Below, piece by piece: positions 35,527 through 44,454 of a DNA stretch of 64,000 nucleotides. A model generated the notes under the pieces. The model was not told where the DNA came from and ran no database searches. It saw nothing but the letters and a program-made list of their open reading frames with translations. Source of the stretch: Bacillota bacterium (GTDB lineage Bacteria; Bacillota; Sulfobacillia; JACIYH01); assembly GCA_030019365.1 (NCBI GenBank), contig JASEFA010000010.1, positions 1 to 64,000 on the forward strand, written 5' to 3'. Position 1 is the stretch's first letter; each line of letters opens with the position of its first letter. A program made the position numbers and the translations under genes.

Positions 35527-36664
35527 CGCCTCCGTTCCGCCCGTACACCCCGTAAGTGCGGGCAGTTTCCACCATGGCCCGCACGTTCTCCGGCCTGGCG
35601 TCGGGGGGAATGTCGCACCCCTGGCTGAGGATGAAGCCCCCTCCCCGGCCCACCCGGTCGATCAATTGCCGCGTGTAGTCCTCAACCTCTTCCATGCTAC
35701 CCAGCACCAGCATGGTGGGGTGCACGTCGCCCTTGAGGCACATGTGATCCCCGAGGATCTCCTTGGCCTTGAAGATGTCGGTGAAGCCGTCCAGGTGGAG
35801 GATGCACTTGGCCCGGGGCAGCTCCCGGAAGTAGGGCAGGTTCTTGGTCCAGTCCTGGTCGAAGTGCAGCAGCGGCGTGATTCCGTCCGCTACCAGGGCC
35901 TCCACTACCTGCTTCAGCGAGGGGAGGAAGAACCGCTCGAAGATCTTCAGGTTCACCAGCCCGCCACAGGCCCGGGTAGCTCCGAGGAATACTCCCGGGA
36001 TGCCGGTCACCTTCACCGCCAGCTTGGCCGATTCCACCACGTCGGGCACCGACGCCTCGATGGCCGCCTGCACCTTGTCGGGGTAGCGATACAGGTCGAG
36101 GATGAACTGGTGGAAGGTACGCGCTCCGGAAAAGCTGTCAAAGGGCATGGGCGCAGCGGAGGCACACAGCACGAAGGCACCGGCCTCCCGCCACTTGCGT
36201 ACGTCTTCCGCCGATTTCTCCACATGCCACTGCAGGCGGCCCACCACGTCACCTGGGCTCATCTGCAGAATCCGGCAGCCCAGCGTCACCAGGAAGTGAT
36301 TGAAGCCCTTCTGCACCACCAGGTCGTAATCCTCCACCTGCATGAAGGGCTGGCTCTCGTCGAGCTGCCACAACCACTGGTCGGGGAACTCCTTCCCCGG
36401 CACCTTCACACGCGTGCCCCAGAGCAGGGTGAACAGGAAGGGAGTGGCCGGGCTGGGCGCCAGGACGCCGTCGGCGCCGAAACCCTTCCACACCTCGATG
36501 ATGGTGTCCCGCGCCCGGTCGTAATCGCTGGTGAACTCCGCCAGCGACATGCCTTTCTGCCTGGCGGCGAAGGAATCCATGGCCAGGATCACCGGGACCC
36601 GGTCGGGCTCCTGGAGACTAACCGCCCGCCTGACCCTCTCCTCTGCGGTCATGTTCTCCGTCAT
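35519..36664 (-). CDS. Uroporphyrinogen decarboxylase-family methyltransferase (MtaA/MtbA-like)
   Basis: A 381-residue TIM barrel of the URO-D superfamily, in the position of the methylcobamide:acceptor methyltransferase. Zinc-site candidates are His in LLHFDQDWT and Cys in LSQGCDIPPDARPENV. MtaA has HxC there, while this protein has HFD, so the first Cys ligand is replaced by Asp. It therefore belongs to the wider URO-D-like methyltransferase group, not to classical MtaA. It is flanked by a corrinoid protein (one base apart) and a G3E GTPase. The methyl acceptor is unknown. Confidence 0.85.
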   Translation of the reverse strand: MTENMTAEERVRRAVSLQEPDRVPVILAMDSFAARQKGMSLAEFTSDYDRARDTIIEVWKGFGADGVLAPSPATPFLFTLLWGTRVKVPGKEFPDQWLWQLDESQPFMQVEDYDLVVQKGFNHFLVTLGCRILQMSPGDVVGRLQWHVEKSAEDVRKWREAGAFVLCASAAPMPFDSFSGARTFHQFILDLYRYPDKVQAAIEASVPDVVESAKLAVKVTGIPGVFLGATRACGGLVNLKIFERFFLPSLKQVVEALVADGITPLLHFDQDWTKNLPYFRELPRAKCILHLDGFTDIFKAKEILGDHMCLKGDVHPTMLVLGSMEEVEDYTRQLIDRVGRGGGFILSQGCDIPPDARPENVRAMVETARTYGVYGRNGGGD

Positions 36665-37303
36665 TCACTTCACCCCCAGAAACTGCCTGGCAAGGGCCAC
36701 CGCATCCTGGGCGTCGTAACCCACGCCGTCGGCCCCCGTGTACGCCCGCACCTTCTCGTTGACCGGGCCGCCGCCGATCATCACCTTCACCCTGTCCCTC
36801 AACCGGGCCTGCTCGAGCGCATGGATGGTCTCTTTCATGGGATCGAACGACACCGTAAGTAGCGCGGAGAGGCCGAGCACGGTGGCTCCCGTCTCCTGCA
36901 GGGCGCTGACAATGCGCTCCGGAGGGACGTCCACCCCCAGGTCGAAGACCTCAAAGCCGTTGGCGGAAAGGATCATGCTCACGATGTTCTTCCCTATGTC
37001 GTGGATGTCCCCCTTCACCGTAGCCATGACCACACGTCCCAGCGGCGCCTCTCGCTTTCCCGCCAGCAGCGGTTCCAGTACCACCATGACCTGCTTGAAG
37101 ATATCGGCCGCCATGATGAGCTCGGAAACGAAGTACTCGCCCTTTTCGAAACGGTCCCCCACCTGGCTGATGCCGCGGCGCAGATCGCCCACCAGGGCCC
37201 ACGGGTCGGCGCCCGCCTCCGCACCCTCTTTGACCAGCCGCAGCACGTCTTCCTCCCTCAGATCCGCCAGCGCCAGCGCCAAGCCACCACTCAAGTCGTC
37301 CAC
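36665..37303 (-). CDS. Corrinoid (B12-binding) methyl carrier protein
   Basis: A 212-residue MtaC/MtbC-type protein. The N-terminal helical cap is LREEDVLRLVKEGAEAGADP. The B12-binding domain has the base-off/His-on motif GDIHDIGKNIV near residue 100 and IGGGPVNEKVR near the C-terminus. It carries the methyl group between a substrate-specific methyltransferase and the URO-D-type partner. No substrate-side methyltransferase (MtaB, MttB, MtvB) is found nearby. First gene of the minus-strand corrinoid operon. Confidence 0.93.
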   Translation of the reverse strand: MDDLSGGLALALADLREEDVLRLVKEGAEAGADPWALVGDLRRGISQVGDRFEKGEYFVSELIMAADIFKQVMVVLEPLLAGKREAPLGRVVMATVKGDIHDIGKNIVSMILSANGFEVFDLGVDVPPERIVSALQETGATVLGLSALLTVSFDPMKETIHALEQARLRDRVKVMIGGGPVNEKVRAYTGADGVGYDAQDAVALARQFLGVK

Positions 37304-37438
37304 CTCCCATGCACTCGTCTAGACGTTTATGCTTCTATTCTTCAAGACCCTGCACTTTTCCTGCCTGCCCCTGCCGTCCGGGGCGCGAGAGGAACCACAC
37401 CAGCAGCCAGAGAATGATGAACCTGGAGGTAATGGCAC

Positions 37439-38125
37439 ATGGGCCGCGGTGTGGCCAAACGGGAGCCGGACCTGGTGATCACCTGCCAACCTCTGGCCGA
37501 GGTGGTTTCGGTGCTTGCCGGGGGCCGCGTTCCACTCCACCTGGTCGACAGCAAGCTGCACCGGTCCCCGCCCCGCCTGCACGACTACCTGCAACAACTG
37601 ATCGAAGATAACCCGGCGGACTGCGTGGTCCTCGCCATGGGTCTGTGCGGCGGGGCAGCCAGCGACCTGGTGGTGAAGCAGGGCGCCCTCGTCCTGCCGC
37701 GCGTGGACGACTGCCTGGCCCTCCTGCTAGGATCGCAGGAATCATACCGCCAGCAGGCTGGCGAGTGCCCCGGGACCTACTACCTGTCCAAGGGGTGGCT
37801 GGACTGCCCTGACAACATCGTGGCCGAATACGAGCGCTGCGTGGAGCGGCGCGGCCCGGACGGCGCCAGGAGGGTCTTTCGCTCCCTCATCGGCAACTAC
37901 CGCCGCCTGGTGTACATCGAAGCCGGGCTGGCGGAGGAGGAGTGTTTTGCGTGCAGGGCACAGTCGTTCGCCGGAACCTTCGACCTGGAATTCCACCGCC
38001 GCCCGGCCGACCTGAGACTCCTCGCGAACCTGGTCCGGGGAAAACGCGACCCCAGGACCATCACCTTCCCCGCGGGGAAGACCACGTCGGTGCTGGACTT
38101 CCTCATACAGGCTCCGTGCAACTGA
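37439..38125 (+). CDS. DUF1638 protein
   Basis: A 228-residue protein of the DUF1638 type that commonly accompanies corrinoid methyltransferase clusters. Visible features are ITCQPLAEVVSVLAG, LHDYLQQLIEDNP, LAMGLCGGAASDL and a run of Cys and Tyr residues (TYYLSKGWLDC, then EECFACRAQSF) that may bind a metal. It is divergent from the corrinoid operon, and its stop shares one base with the start of a GntR regulator. The biochemical role is not established; corrinoid-protein reactivation or metal handling has been inferred only from context. Confidence 0.8.
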   Translation: MGRGVAKREPDLVITCQPLAEVVSVLAGGRVPLHLVDSKLHRSPPRLHDYLQQLIEDNPADCVVLAMGLCGGAASDLVVKQGALVLPRVDDCLALLLGSQESYRQQAGECPGTYYLSKGWLDCPDNIVAEYERCVERRGPDGARRVFRSLIGNYRRLVYIEAGLAEEECFACRAQSFAGTFDLEFHRRPADLRLLANLVRGKRDPRTITFPAGKTTSVLDFLIQAPCN

Positions 38126-38946
38126 TGGGCGGACGGTCCGGGGTGGCGGCGTTGAAGGAGCAGGGAGAAACAAGCGGACGCACGAGGAACAGCTGGGAGG
38201 CGATCGCCCGGGAGCGCATCGACCGGAGTTCCTTCGTGCCCCCGTACTACCAGCTGGCCCAGATCATAGAACGTCACGTGCGCAGCGGCGACTTCGGGCC
38301 CGGGGACATGCTACCACCCGAGGCTGAACTCGTCCGTATGTTCGGTATCAGCCGCATGACGGTCAGAAAGGGCATTGAGAAACTGGCCCGGCTGGGCCTG
38401 GTCACCGCCAGCCAGGGCAGGGGCACTTTCGTCAACCAGCCACCCCTGGAACACGCCACCTTCAGCCTGCCCGAGTTCGCCGAAGACATGCGGGCGCGCG
38501 GACTGCGCCCCTCCTGCCGCCTGCTGGAAGCCAAGGTGATGCGGGCACCCGCCGACGTGGCAAGCAAGCTCAACCTCGACCCCGGTCGCCGGGTGTTGTT
38601 TGTGAGGCGGTTGCTGTACGCCGACGACGAGCCCATGGTCTACGACAGGAAGTACCTGCGGTACGACCGCGGGCAACCCGTCCTGGAGGCGGAGCTTGAG
38701 TACATGAACCTACCGGCTGTGGTGGCCCGGCACTCCGACGTCCTCCCCTCGGATAGCCGGTTCGTGGTCCGGGTAGCCCGCTGCAACCGCGAGGAGGCGG
38801 CGCTGCTCGGGGTCGAGCCGGACTCCCCCACCTTCCAGGTGGAGCAGTTCGTCCATTCCGCCGACGGGTCGCTGGTGGGCTGGGGAATGCTGGTGTATCG
38901 CGGCGACCGCTACTACTTTACTTCTCTGCCCCGGCTGCTGAGGTAG
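38125..38946 (+). CDS. GntR family regulator with UTRA domain
   Basis: A 273-residue HutC-type regulator. The ATG at 38125 overlaps the DUF1638 stop (TGATG). The winged helix is PPYYQLAQIIERHVRSGDFG, PGDMLPPEAELVRMFGISR and MTVRKGIEKLARLGL. The UTRA ligand domain has SRFVVRVARCNREEAALLG and the final YRGDRYYFTSLPRL. It probably controls the surrounding corrinoid genes on both strands. Confidence 0.92.
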   Translation: MGGRSGVAALKEQGETSGRTRNSWEAIARERIDRSSFVPPYYQLAQIIERHVRSGDFGPGDMLPPEAELVRMFGISRMTVRKGIEKLARLGLVTASQGRGTFVNQPPLEHATFSLPEFAEDMRARGLRPSCRLLEAKVMRAPADVASKLNLDPGRRVLFVRRLLYADDEPMVYDRKYLRYDRGQPVLEAELEYMNLPAVVARHSDVLPSDSRFVVRVARCNREEAALLGVEPDSPTFQVEQFVHSADGSLVGWGMLVYRGDRYYFTSLPRLLR

Positions 38947-38982
38947 CCGGAACCCGGACGGAAGACACCTGGGGGGACAAGA

Positions 38983-39648
38983 ATGGGCACCCACGCGAGG
39001 AAAGCTACCAGCTTGGCCAGTGCCATCGCCGACCTGGACGAGGAGTGTACCCTGCAGGCCGTGCGCAGGCTCTTGGGGCGCGGGTGCTCTCCCCTCTACA
39101 TCGTGGAAGAGTGCCGCAAGGGGTTGGCCGAGGTGGGGGAAAAGTACGCCCGGGGCGAGTATTTCCTCAGCGACCTGGTCATGTCGGCGGAACTGTTCCG
39201 GGAGGTCATGGCTCTCATCTGGCCGGTGTGGGTGGGGGAACAGCCAAGCGATGCGCCCGACGCCAGCATCGCGGTGGGGACGGTCCACGGTGATATCCAC
39301 GATATCGGCAAGAACATCGTCGTTTCCTTGTTGCGCTCGCATGGCTTCCAGGTCCGCGACCTGGGGATTGACGTCCCGCCCAACGAATTCGTGCGCCAGG
39401 TGCGCACCGGCCAGGCCAGGATCGTGGGCATGTCGGGGCTGGTGACCGCTGCGTTCGACTCCATGAAGACCACCGTCGAGCTGCTGTGTCGGGAGGGCCT
39501 GCGCGATCGGGTGTTCGTGATGATCGGGGGGCTGGTCGACGACAGGGTCGCGAAATACGTGGGGGCAGACGCCTGGGTGCGGGACGCCGCCCAGGCCATC
39601 CCCCTGTGCACCCGCGTGCTGCGTCCAGGTCAGCAGGATCCCGAGTGA
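38983..39648 (+). CDS. Second corrinoid (B12-binding) methyl carrier protein
   Basis: A 221-residue protein paralogous to the corrinoid protein at 36665-37303: helical cap LDEECTLQAVRRLLGRGCSP, EKYARGEYFLSDLVMSAELF, the cobalamin motif GDIHDIGKNIVV, and FVMIGGLVDDRVAKYVGAD. It is transcribed with the GntR regulator and DUF1638. Two carriers with one URO-D-type partner suggest two methyl substrates, or one carrier paired with enzymes elsewhere. Confidence 0.93.
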   Translation: MGTHARKATSLASAIADLDEECTLQAVRRLLGRGCSPLYIVEECRKGLAEVGEKYARGEYFLSDLVMSAELFREVMALIWPVWVGEQPSDAPDASIAVGTVHGDIHDIGKNIVVSLLRSHGFQVRDLGIDVPPNEFVRQVRTGQARIVGMSGLVTAAFDSMKTTVELLCREGLRDRVFVMIGGLVDDRVAKYVGADAWVRDAAQAIPLCTRVLRPGQQDPE

Positions 39649-39695
39649 GGCACGTCCGCGCGCCGGGGGGCCGCGCTTGCGCAACCGCCCCTGCG

Positions 39696-40622
39696 TCATA
39701 CCTCGGCCCGGGGAACGCCGGGCCCGCGCACAGAGAGCACCAGCAGGAAGTCACCGGCCGCACCCCCGCCCCGCTCGGTCTCCTCCGCGGGGGGCCCACC
39801 CGCCGCGGGTCCGTGCACGTGGACGCGGAACACACACCGCTGCACGCCGCCGATGTGGGCGAACATGGCGCGGGCCGCAGCCACGGGCTTGCGCGCCGCC
39901 ACCGCGTCGAAAACGCGCTCGTGGTCGTACACCGACTGGATGGCCCGCCCGGGGATACTGAGGCTGTACCTCCGGCTCTCCCTGATCGTCTCCATCATGC
40001 CGTCCATGATCCCCATGAGCACGGCGTTGCCCGTGCTCAGGGTGAGACGGTGATGGAAGGTGCTGTCCAGCTGCTCCAGCCTGTCCAGGGGCGGCCCGGA
40101 AGGACCCACCACGGGACCTTCCACCAGCCCCTTCATTTCGCCCACCACCTCGCGCAGGCCGGCCACCTCCGCTTCCGAGGCCCGCTGCGCCGCCCACGCC
40201 GCTGCCTGGCACTCCAGCACTTTGCGGATTTCGTACAGGTGGTACAGACCCTCGGGCGGCAGCACGGGGGCAGGTGTCAGCCGGCGCAAGATTTCCGCGG
40301 GCGCGGCACAGGTCACGTAGACGCCGTCTCCGTGCCGGATGGACACCACTCCCAGGGCGCGCAGGATCTTCAGCGCTTCGCGCACCGAGGGCCTGCTCAC
40401 CCCCAGGGCCGACGACAACTCCAACTCCCCCGGCAGGCGCTCGCCGGGACCCAGTTCGCCCGCCGCCACCTTCTGCCGGATGACTTCCGCCAGTTGCTCG
40501 TACAGGGGCCGGGGCTGCTTCAGCAGCCCAAACCGGGCGGCATCCACCGGCTTCCGCCTGCCCACCTTCCCACCCCCCACACGCGCGCTCTGCAGCCCGG
40601 GCGCGGCGCCGGCCTCAGGCAC
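39696..40622 (-). CDS. FadR-type GntR regulator (FCD domain)
   Basis: A 308-residue regulator: [40 protein letters not shown] and [15 protein letters not shown] form the winged helix; [15 protein letters not shown] and the His-rich region near 245 fit the FCD metal/acid pocket. Residues after about 275 ([15 protein letters not shown]) are low-complexity. Its start overlaps the stop of the UxaA-like gene by eight bases, so it is co-transcribed with, and probably regulates, the UxaA/SAF lyase genes. Confidence 0.88.
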   Translation of the reverse strand: MPEAGAAPGLQSARVGGGKVGRRKPVDAARFGLLKQPRPLYEQLAEVIRQKVAAGELGPGERLPGELELSSALGVSRPSVREALKILRALGVVSIRHGDGVYVTCAAPAEILRRLTPAPVLPPEGLYHLYEIRKVLECQAAAWAAQRASEAEVAGLREVVGEMKGLVEGPVVGPSGPPLDRLEQLDSTFHHRLTLSTGNAVLMGIMDGMMETIRESRRYSLSIPGRAIQSVYDHERVFDAVAARKPVAAARAMFAHIGGVQRCVFRVHVHGPAAGGPPAEETERGGGAAGDFLLVLSVRGPGVPRAEV

Positions 40623-41778
40623 TGCGGAACAGCTTGGTGAGCACGAACTCCCGGTGACCGAGCACCTCGGCCGCCGTCAGGCGACCGTTGGCCGTGCGCA
40701 GGAGCATGTCCATGAGGTCGTCGGCCGCCCCGTCCAGAGTCTTCTCCAGGGTGAGCAGGCCGGAGACGTCCACGTCGATGTGTTCGGACATGGTGGCCAC
40801 GGTGACCGGGTTGGCGGACAGCTTGATCACGGGCAGGACGGGATTGCCCACGACGTTGCCCTGCCCGGTGGGGAACAGGTGCACCACCGCTCCCCCGGCC
40901 GCGAAAAGGGTGACCGCCTCCGCGCCGGCCGAAGAAGTGTCCATGAAGTAGAGTCCCCTGCCCGGAGGGAGCTGAGCCGGCTCCAGCACCCCGTCCACGC
41001 GGGCGCGGCCGATCTTCTGGATATTCCCCATGGCCTTTTCCTCGATGGTGGTCAACCCGCCCGTGATGTTCCCCTGAGTGGGCTGCGAGCCCAGCAGGTC
41101 CGCCTCCTCCCGCTCGATGAACCCCACGTAGTCGTTGAACACCCGCAGGAACTGCGCCTGCAGTTCGGGCGTCTTCATGCGCGCGGCCACGAGGTCCTCG
41201 CCCCCGGTAATCTCGGAGGTCTCACCGAACAGCACGGTGGCTCCCGCGTCCAGCAGGCGCTCCACCACCCGCCCCACCGTCGGATTGGAGGCCAGCCCCG
41301 AGGTGGTGTCCGACTCGCCACACTTGACGCTCACCACTATCTCCGACAGATCCACCTCTTCCCGACGCAGCTCGGAGGCATAGTGCACCAACTCCTTGGC
41401 CTTGCGGGACGCCTTCTCGATGGTGGAGAGGTCTCCGTTGCGCTCGATGGCAAACCAGACCACAGGCTTGCCCGTCTCGGCGATGCCATCGGCCAGCCGG
41501 CGCGTCCAGTTGGGCTCGATCCCGATCACCACCGCCGCGGCGATGTTGGGGTTCCGCCCCGCGTTGATCATGGTGCGGAAGAAGAGATCCAGGTCCGCAC
41601 CGAACTGCAGCCGCCCGTAAGGGTGGGCCAGGGCCATGGTACCCTGGATCACCCTGCTCACCGCCTCGGCGGCTGCGTTGGAAAGGTCGTCGAGAGGGAT
41701 GATGGCCACGTGGTTGCGGGTCCCCACCCCCCCGCCCGGCCGGCGGTATCCCCAGAAGGTCCGCTTCACCTGCCCCAC
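40615..41778 (-). CDS. UxaA/SuyB-type lyase, large subunit
   Basis: A 387-residue catalytic subunit of the altronate dehydratase/sulfolactate sulfo-lyase family: [49 protein letters not shown] and GPQPTQ-like [14 protein letters not shown], with [18 protein letters not shown]. The Cys in KCGESD is the expected Fe/Mg ligand. The separate SAF small subunit overlaps upstream. This split arrangement fits SuyAB or a split UxaA; sugar acid, sulfolactate and other hydroxy acids all remain possible substrates. Confidence 0.85.
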   Translation of the reverse strand: MGQVKRTFWGYRRPGGGVGTRNHVAIIPLDDLSNAAAEAVSRVIQGTMALAHPYGRLQFGADLDLFFRTMINAGRNPNIAAAVVIGIEPNWTRRLADGIAETGKPVVWFAIERNGDLSTIEKASRKAKELVHYASELRREEVDLSEIVVSVKCGESDTTSGLASNPTVGRVVERLLDAGATVLFGETSEITGGEDLVAARMKTPELQAQFLRVFNDYVGFIEREEADLLGSQPTQGNITGGLTTIEEKAMGNIQKIGRARVDGVLEPAQLPPGRGLYFMDTSSAGAEAVTLFAAGGAVVHLFPTGQGNVVGNPVLPVIKLSANPVTVATMSEHIDVDVSGLLTLEKTLDGAADDLMDMLLRTANGRLTAAEVLGHREFVLTKLFRSA

Positions 41779-42056
41779 CTCGCGCTCTTCAGGTTGTGTA
41801 CGTGCACGTGCTCACCAGGGACGATGGGTCGCTCCGCCACCCCGATGGCCACCCCGTACTTGACCACGCGGTCCCCCCGGGCCACGGGCACCAGGGCGAT
41901 CTTGTGTCCCAGGGGGATGTCCTGTTGCGCGACCACCTCTACCCCGGAGTGGTGGTCGTTGAGAAACACCCCCGTCACCTTCTCCCCGGCCTTGATGTCC
42001 GCCACTGCCACGCCCACGCTGTCGCCGGGCTCGTGAACCAGGAACTTGTGCTGCAT
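41766..42056 (-). CDS. UxaA/SuyA-type lyase, SAF-domain small subunit
   Basis: A 96-residue SAF-domain protein. I chose the ATG at 42054-42056 ([18 protein letters not shown]), not the upstream frame, because it follows GGGGAGCGG. Motifs are [26 protein letters not shown], and [14 protein letters not shown], then [11 protein letters not shown]. It overlaps the large-subunit start by 13 bases. The His pair in VHVHN is typical of the SAF active-site contribution. Confidence 0.88.
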   Translation of the reverse strand: MQHKFLVHEPGDSVGVAVADIKAGEKVTGVFLNDHHSGVEVVAQQDIPLGHKIALVPVARGDRVVKYGVAIGVAERPIVPGEHVHVHNLKSARWGR

Positions 42057-42233
42057 GGACCGCTCCCCCTCTCCCGAGCACCCGCGGAACCCGGCGGTCC
42101 CCCGCCGCACCCGTGGGTCCACAGGCAAGGTGTCTTACCTCTGAGCTTGTACTTCAACACTCCTGGCCAGATTCCTGCCTGCACCGCGGCCTCCCCCCGC
42201 CATTCGACGGCAGAACCCCTGCGACGCCCCCCA

Positions 42234-42329
42234 ACCCCCCAGCCCGTGGATGACGGCCACCCGCACCGCTCGCCCATCCAGGTGGATGGTGGCCTCCCGC
42301 AGACCTTCCCTGCCGCGGATGGCCGTGAA
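42234..42329 (-). pseudogene. [FeFe]-hydrogenase (HydA) fragment
   Basis: About 32 codons read FTAIRGREGLREATIHLDGR and AVRVAVIHGLGG. This matches the HydA segment just before its third H-cluster motif (EVRGxEGIKEAxVDLDGRxVKVAVxHGLGN). It is joined almost directly to a NuoF-like piece in another frame, and neither gene continues. It is read as the scar of a deleted hydrogenase operon. Confidence 0.7.
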
Positions 42330-42343
42330 CTCCGGGGAACATC

Positions 42344-42520
42344 CTCGGGTTCGACCAGTACAAGGGGTCCGAGGGCGCAGGCCCCGATGCACCCGGTCAC
42401 CACCACCTCCACCCCGGGAAGGGAGGCTTCCGCTACCCGGGCCAGGAGGGCTTCGCTGACCGCAGCGCAGCCGGACGAAACACACCCCGCGCCCCCGCAC
42501 ACCAGCACACGCCTGGACAC
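42344..42520 (-). pseudogene. NuoF/HndC-type N-terminal [2Fe-2S] thioredoxin-like fragment
   Basis: Fifty-nine codons from ATG 42518-42520: RRVLVCGGAGCVSSGCAAV, then VEVVVTGCIGACALGPLVLV. The cysteine pattern CxxxxC and CxxxC is that of the thioredoxin-like [2Fe-2S] domain at the start of electron-bifurcating hydrogenase subunit HydB/HndC. The FMN and NADH domains are absent. It lies 15 bases downstream of the small gene at 42536-42805, as a second operon gene would. Confidence 0.72.
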
Positions 42521-42535
42521 TTCCCGTCCTCCCCG

Positions 42536-42805
42536 CTAGTTCTGGTTCAGCCGGCGTTCGATCTCCCGCTGGCGGCGCAGGCCGCTGTAATCCACCTTCT
42601 CCGTGCGCGCGAACCACTCCAGGTTGGGGCCCAGGGTGTTGTAGATTTCCTCCACCCGGGCATACTCCAGGTCGGGATCGATGTCGAAGCCCCACCCGGT
42701 CTTGTTCTCCGGCGGCGGCAGTACCCGCAGCCTGCGCACCTTCTCCTCCCAGTACTTTTTCTCCTCGAGCAACTGCTCGCGGGTGACGGCCGGTTCGGCC
42801 ACCAT
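42536..42805 (-). CDS. Small acidic/basic mixed protein, first gene after a sigma-54 promoter
   Basis: 89 residues from ATG 42803-42805 with an excellent AAAGGAGGTGGCC ribosome site. The sequence starts MVAEPAVTREQLLEEKKYWE and contains KVRRLRVLPPPENKTGWGFD and EEIYNTLGPNLEWFARTEKV. No Cys, no membrane span, and a probable coiled helix near residues 8-26. I do not recognise the family. It directly follows a perfect sigma-54 promoter and precedes the NuoF/HydA scraps, so it may be an accessory protein of a lost hydrogenase operon. Confidence 0.8.
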   Translation of the reverse strand: MVAEPAVTREQLLEEKKYWEEKVRRLRVLPPPENKTGWGFDIDPDLEYARVEEIYNTLGPNLEWFARTEKVDYSGLRRQREIERRLNQN

Positions 42806-42885
42806 GGCCACCTCCTTTGCTCTCGTCGGGGCCGGAGCTTCGCGCCGGGGCGGACCCCGCTCGCGGCTTCCACCCACTTACTCAA

Positions 42886-42900
42886 GCAAGAGGTGTGCCA
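42886..42900 (-). promoter_or_regulatory. Sigma-54 (-24/-12) promoter
   Basis: On the minus strand TGGCACACCTCTTGCT gives TGGCAC-N5-TTGC, a perfect consensus. It lies about 80 bases before the ATG of the 89-residue protein and about 150 bases after the end of an NtrC-type activator gene, which is its likely regulator. Confidence 0.9.
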
Positions 42901-43050
42901 GGGTGCGCGCCACCGCGCCGGCCAGGGCCGCAGTGGCCCAGAACCGCGCCACGCCTGGCCTTCTGGGCGCACGGGAGCCCGTCGCCCGGCCGGGCGGCGC
43001 CGGCGGCGGCTGCCATACATCGTTCAAGGAAACGAACGTGTTCGAAAAGC

Positions 43051-44454
43051 TTAACGGGGGCGTCCCCCGGCCGCCTGTACCCGGTCCTGGATGCCCAGCC
43101 TGCGCGTGATCTCGTGGAAGGTGGATCGGTTGAGGCCCAGGAGGCGCGCGGCCCGCGCGGGCACTCCCCCCGCCCGTTCGAGGGCCTCCAGCACCAGGGA
43201 ACGTTCAAATTCCCGCACGGCTTCTTTGAACGTCCGGCCTTCCGGCACGGGGACAGGCAGAGAAGCCGGCTCCCGGGAGGAATGGTGCATCTCGCGGGGC
43301 AGGTCGCCCACGTCCACGAAGGGGCCTTCCGCCAGTATGGCGGCACGCTCCACCACGTTCTCCAGTTCCCGCACGTTGCCCGGCCAGGAATACCGCACCA
43401 GGCACTCCATGGCCCGGGGGGTGAAGCCGCGCAGGGGCTTACCCATGCGCTGGGCGCTGCGCTGCAGGAAATGACCGGCCAGCAGGGGGACGTCCCCCTC
43501 CCGTTCCCGCAGCGGCGGCAGGTGGACGGTGAAGACGTTCAGCCGGAAATACAGGTCAGACCGGAAACCCCCGCTGTCGAGCGCCTTTTCCAGGTCGCGG
43601 TTGGTGGCCGCGATGACGCGCACATCCACCCGGCGGGGCCGGGTTTCCCCCAGGCGCAGGAACTCACCTTCCTCCAGTACCCTCAGCAACTTGGCCTGCA
43701 GGGCCAGACTTACATCCCCGATCTCGTCCAGGAAGAACGTCCCCCCGTCCGCCTCCTCCAGCAGGCCCCTCTTGGGCACCGTGGCGCCGGTGAAGGCACC
43801 CCGGGTATACCCGAACAGCTCGCTCTCCAGCAGGGTCTCGGGCAGGGCGGCGCAGTTGACGGTGACCAGGGGGTGTTCTCGCCGGGGGCTGTGATAGTGG
43901 ATGGCCCGCGCCACCAGCTCCTTCCCGGTACCTGTCTCCCCCCTGATGAGCACCGTGCTGCCGGTGGGAGCCACCTTGGCAATGAGGCGGTACACCTCCT
44001 GCATGGCGCGACTGTCGCCGATCATGCGTCCGAAACGGACCTGGGTCACGCTCAACTGGTGGCGCAGCACCCGGTTCTCCAGGATCACGCGCCGCTGGTC
44101 CAGGGCCTTACGACACTGGAGCTTGATGTGCTCGACCTTGAAGGGCTTGGGGATGTAATCGAAGGCTCCCTTCTTCATGGCCTCCACGGCGGACTCCACG
44201 GTGGAGTACCCGGTGATGACGATCACCACCGCGTCCGGGTCCTCGCTGCGGGCAGCCTCCAGCACCTGCATCCCGTCCACTTCCGGCATGACCAGGTCCG
44301 TGATCACCAGGTCGAAGCTGCCCCGCCCCAGCTCCTCCAGGGCCCGTACCCCTCCCTCAGCCGTCGTGACCTGCCATCCCTCGGCCTCCAGCACGGTGCG
44401 CAGGAACTCGCACACCCGCGGCTCATCGTCCACCACCAGGATGCGCGCCGGCAA
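43051..44454 (-). CDS. NtrC-family sigma-54 response regulator
   Basis: A 467-residue three-domain activator. The receiver is [20 protein letters not shown], with phosphoacceptor Asp in [13 protein letters not shown] and Lys in YIPKPF. The AAA+ domain has Walker [24 protein letters not shown] (sigma-54 contact loop) and [11 protein letters not shown] Fis-type helix-turn-helix lies at the end ([20 protein letters not shown]). The TTG at 44454 follows GGAGGTGACGG and overlaps the upstream kinase gene by 32 bases, so that kinase is the obvious phosphodonor. It faces a sigma-54 promoter downstream. Confidence 0.94.
   Translation of the reverse strand: MPARILVVDDEPRVCEFLRTVLEAEGWQVTTAEGGVRALEELGRGSFDLVITDLVMPEVDGMQVLEAARSEDPDAVVIVITGYSTVESAVEAMKKGAFDYIPKPFKVEHIKLQCRKALDQRRVILENRVLRHQLSVTQVRFGRMIGDSRAMQEVYRLIAKVAPTGSTVLIRGETGTGKELVARAIHYHSPRREHPLVTVNCAALPETLLESELFGYTRGAFTGATVPKRGLLEEADGGTFFLDEIGDVSLALQAKLLRVLEEGEFLRLGETRPRRVDVRVIAATNRDLEKALDSGGFRSDLYFRLNVFTVHLPPLREREGDVPLLAGHFLQRSAQRMGKPLRGFTPRAMECLVRYSWPGNVRELENVVERAAILAEGPFVDVGDLPREMHHSSREPASLPVPVPEGRTFKEAVREFERSLVLEALERAGGVPARAARLLGLNRSTFHEITRRLGIQDRVQAAGGRPR

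Noticed and set aside
42882-43034. A 49-codon minus-strand frame from TTG with one hydrophobic helix, ending AHLLLE
   Set aside because: It overlaps the perfect sigma-54 promoter at 42886-42900 and has no ribosome site, so the sequence is better explained as promoter DNA.
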